In this document: positions 61,281 through 64,000 of the stretch, piece by piece
Layout: each line of letters begins with the position of its first letter
How positions within the stretch are numbered: position 1 is the stretch's first letter
Assembly: GCA_022605955.1 (NCBI GenBank)
Contig: JAKCOZ010000307.1
Span: forward strand, 124,001 to 188,000
Direction: 5' to 3'
DNA length: 64,000 nucleotides
Source: Rallus limicola
Taxonomy: Eukaryota > Chordata > Aves > Gruiformes > Rallidae
Made by a program: the position numbers and the translations under genes
Notes under the pieces: model-generated
The model's input: the letters and a program-made list of their open reading frames with translations, nothing else
Database searches by the model: none
What the model was told of the DNA's origin: nothing

Positions 61281-63109
61281 AGCTATGCCTTTCATGCCTA
61301 GCTTCTTTACTTTGGGAGTTATTGCTGGACGTTTAGCATGTTTTGAACTGCAGTCTGCTAGGGCCGAGAAAAGCACCGTAGGAGGTTCCAGGCATGTTCC
61401 CTCTTTCCAGGCAAAGGAAAAGGCTGAGAGCCAAAGTGACAGGGGCTGCTCGTGTGTCCTGTTAGGAGGTTTCAGACAAGCTATGCCTTTCAGGCCTAGC
61501 TTCTTTACTTTGGGAGTTATTGCTGGACGTTTAGCATGTTTTGAACTGCAGTCTGCTAGGGCCGAGAAAAGCACCGTAGGAGGTTCCAGGCATGTTCCCT
61601 CTTTCCAGGCAAAGGAAAAGGCTGAGAGCCAAAGTGACAGGGGCTGCTCGTGTGTCCTGTTAGGAGGTTTCAGACAAGCTATGCCTTTCAGGCCTAGCTT
61701 CTTTACTTTGGGAGTTATTGCTGGATGTTTAGCATGTTTTGAACTGCAGTCTGCTAGGGCCGAGAAAAGCACCGTAGGAGGTTCCAGGCATGTTCCCTCT
61801 TTCCAGGCAAAGGAAAAGGCTGAGAGCCAAAGTGACAGGGTCTGCTCGTGTGTCCTGTTAGGAGGTTTCAGACAAGCTATGCCTTTCAGGCCTAGCTTCT
61901 ATACTTTGGGAGTTATTGCTGGACGTTTAGCATGTTTTGAACTGCAGTCTGCTAGGGCCGAGAAAAGCACCGTAGGAGGTTCCAGGCATGTTCCCTCTTT
62001 CCAGGCAAAGGAAAGGGCTGAGAGCCAAAGTGACAGGGGCTGCTCGTGTGTCCTGTTAGGAGGTTTCAGACAAGCTATGCCTTTCAGGCCTAGCTTCTTT
62101 ACTTTGGGAGTTATTGCTGGACGTTTAGCATGTTTTGACCTGCAGTCTGCTAGGGCCGAGAAAAGCGCCGTAGGAGGTTCCAGGCATGTTCCCTCTTTCC
62201 AGGCAAAGGAAAAGGCTGAGAGCCAAAGTGACAGGGTCTGCTCGTGTGTCCTGTTAGGAGGTTTCAGACAAGCTATGCCTTTCAGGCCTAGCTTCTTTAC
62301 TTTGGGAGTTATTGCTGGACGTTTAGCATGTTTTGAACTGCAGTCTGCTAGGGCCGAGAAAAGCACCGTAGGAGGTTCCAGGCATGTTCCCTCTTTCCAG
62401 GCAAAGAAAAAGGCTGAGAGCCAAAGTGACAGGGTCTGCTCGTGTGTCCTGTTAGGAGGTTTCAGACAAGCTATGCCTTTCAGGCCTAGCTTCTTTACTT
62501 TGGGAGTTATTGCTGGACGTTTAGCATGTTTTGAACTGCAGTCTGCTAGGGCCGAGAAAAGCACCGTAGGAAGTTCCAGGCATGTTCCCTCTTTCCAGGC
62601 AAAGGAAAAGGCTGAGAACCAAAGTGACAGGGGCTGCTCGTGTGTCCTGTTAGGAGGTTTCAGACAAGCTATGCCTTTCAGGCCTAGCTTCTTTACTTTG
62701 GGAGTTATTGCTGGACGTTTAGCATGTTTTGAACTGCAGTCTGCTAGGGCCGAGAAAAGCACCGTAGGAGGTTCCAGGCATGTTCCCTCTTTCCAGGCAA
62801 AGGAAAAGGCTGAGAGCCAAAGTGACAGGGGCTGCTCGTGTGTCCTGTTAGGAGGATTCAGACAAGCTATGCCTTTCAGGCCTAGCTTCTTTACTTTGGG
62901 AGTTATTGCTGGACGTTTAGCATGTTTTGAACTGCAGTCTGCTAGGGCCGAGAAAAGCACCGTAGGAGGTTCCAGGCATGTTCCCTCTTTCCAGGCAAAG
63001 GAAAAGGCTGAGAGCCAAAGTGACAGGGTCTGCTCGTGTGTCCTCTTAGGAGGTTTCAGACAAGCTATGCCTTTCAGGCCTAGCTTGTCTGAAACCTCCT
63101 AACAGGACA
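61281..63109. repeat. Block 38, 9 monomers, ends in class D foldback
   Basis: It resembles blocks 2-4 (GATGTTTAGC, TTCTATACTT, TTTTGACCTG with GCGCCGTAG, GGAAGTTCC). The last-but-one monomer has GGAGGATTCAG near 62,851, the arm variant otherwise seen only in the shortened foldback at 7159. The final foldback is class D with a normal spacer and CCTCTTAGG in the left arm. Confidence 0.9.
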
Positions 63110-64000
63110 AGCTATGCCTTTCATGCCTAGCTTCTTTACTTTGGGAGTTATTGCTGGACGTTTAGCATGTTTTGAACTGCAGTCTGCTAGGGCCGAGAAA
63201 AGCACCGTAGGAGGTTCCAGGCATGTTCCCTCTTTCCAGGCAAAGGAAAAGGCTGAGAACCAAAGTGACAGGGGCTGCTCGTGTGTCATGTTAGGAGGTT
63301 TCAGACAAGCTATGCCTTTCAGGCCTAGCTTCTTTACTTTGGGAGTTATTGCTGGACGTTTAGCATGTTTTGAACTGCAGTCTGCTAGGGCCGAGAAAAG
63401 CACCGTAGGAGGTTCCAGGCATGTTCCTTCTTTCCAGGCAAAGGAAAAGGCTGAGAGCCAAAGTGACAGGGGCTGCTCGTGTATCCTGTTAGGAGGTTTC
63501 AGACAAGCTATGCCTTTCAGGCCTAGCTTCTTTACTTTGGGAGTTATTGCTGGACGTTTAGCATGTTTTGAACTGCAGTCTGCTAGGGCCGAGAAAAGCA
63601 CCGTAGGAGGTTCCAGGCATGTTCCCTCTTTCCAGGCAAAGGAAAAGGCTGAGAACCAAAGTGACAGGGGCTGCTTGTGTGTCATGTTAGGAGGTTTCAG
63701 ACAAGCTATGCCTTTCAGGCCTAGCTTCTTTACTTTGGGAGTTATTGCTGGACGTTTAGCATGTTTTGAACTGCAGTCTGCTAGGGCCGAGAAAAGCACC
63801 GTAGGAGGTTCCAGGCATGTTCCCTCTTTCCAGGCAAAGGAAAAGGCTGAGAGCCAAAGTGACAGGGGCTGCTCGTGTATCCTGTTAGGAGGTTTCAGAC
63901 AAGCTATGCCTTTCAGGCCTAGCTTCTTTACTTTGGGAGTTATTGCTGGACGTTTAGCATGTTTTGAACTGCAGTCTGCTAGGGCCGAGAAAAGCACCGT
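63110..64000. repeat. Block 39 (partial), about 4.5 monomers to the window end
   Basis: It opens with the GAGAACC/GTCATG monomer, then GTATCC, a CTTGTG/GTCATG monomer and a second GTATCC monomer. The array runs off the right edge with no sign of unique flanking sequence. Confidence 0.9.

Larger units (their letters stand above)
1..64000. repeat. Satellite DNA array, 198-bp monomer, about 314 copies, with 38 foldback interruptions
   Basis: The whole window is a head-to-tail tandem repeat, all monomers in the same orientation. The motif ATTGCTGGACGTTTAGCATG recurs every 198 bp (positions 1, 199, 397 and so on). Between the first and last foldback (2784 to 63114, 60,330 bp) the length is accounted for exactly by 296 monomers, 36 additions of 47 bp, one of 29 bp and one extra base. 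The consensus is about 50.5% GC with a CpG observed/expected ratio near 0.33. A monomer close to a nucleosome repeat length, the absence of genes and the high homogeneity fit centromeric or pericentromeric satellite. The chromosomal location is inference. I do not recognise the family name or host, and no stretch over 300 bp lies outside the repeat. Confidence 0.98.

Noticed and set aside
2784..63114. Preference for block sizes in multiples of three monomers (20 of 37)
   Set aside because: Many of these blocks are copies of one another (3- and 6-monomer blocks at 43-50 kb), so they are not independent.
1..64000. CRISPR array
   Set aside because: The repeat is 198 bp and contiguous, with no short repeat alternating with unique spacers and no cas genes.

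Overview
The window contains no recognisable gene, RNA gene or transposable element. From base 1 to base 64000 it is one head-to-tail satellite DNA array, built from about 314 copies of a 198-bp monomer. The monomer is about 50.5% GC and has only 4 CpG in its consensus against about 12 expected from base composition. Copies are highly alike, differing at a limited set of recurring positions. Many of the variants are CpG-to-TpG or CpG-to-CpA changes. This is the pattern of heterochromatic or centromeric-type satellite DNA in a CpG-methylated eukaryotic genome. A vertebrate is my best guess, but nothing here identifies the species.

Layout: the monomer run is interrupted 38 times by the same structure. 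At each point a 47-bp segment is added (29 bp in one case) that contains an inverted copy of the end of the monomer. This creates a 71-bp foldback: two 28-bp arms around a 15-bp spacer. These foldbacks divide the array into 39 blocks, two of them cut by the window edges. The 37 complete blocks hold 13, 9, 13, 6, 18, 7, 3, 9, 7, 2, 18, 4, 13, 3, 4, 12, 5, 18, 13, 17, 2, 3, 6, 3, 3, 3, 6, 3, 3, 6, 4, 8, 12, 4, 11, 16 and 9 monomers. I measured block lengths from the ATG that follows one foldback to the ATG that follows the next; every one is n x 198 + 47, except one with an 18-bp deletion and one with a 1-bp insertion. Block features below run from just after one foldback to the end of the next. 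Foldback classes are named by the ten bases after the AGCTT of the right arm: class A GTCTGAATCC, class B GCCTGAAACC, class C GTCTAAAACC, class D GTCTGAAACC, class E GTCTTAAACC.

History visible in the array: there is a large duplication at about 33.3-34.0 kb spacing, covering much of the first 20 kb and the 34-54 kb region. There is also a 2,517-bp tandem duplication (45.7-50.8 kb), a roughly 4.1-kb tandem module (24.1-32.5 kb), and chimeric blocks joining two families (breaks near 21.65 and 34.07 kb). Three foldbacks have an inverted spacer, one is a deletion derivative, and several monomers look like scars of precisely lost foldbacks. Because 198 is divisible by 3, very long open frames exist on both strands (up to 1199 codons), but I judge them to be by-products of the repeat length rather than genes. 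The item most worth attention is the foldback-punctuated, higher-order organisation of the satellite and its apparent origin by hairpin template switching.
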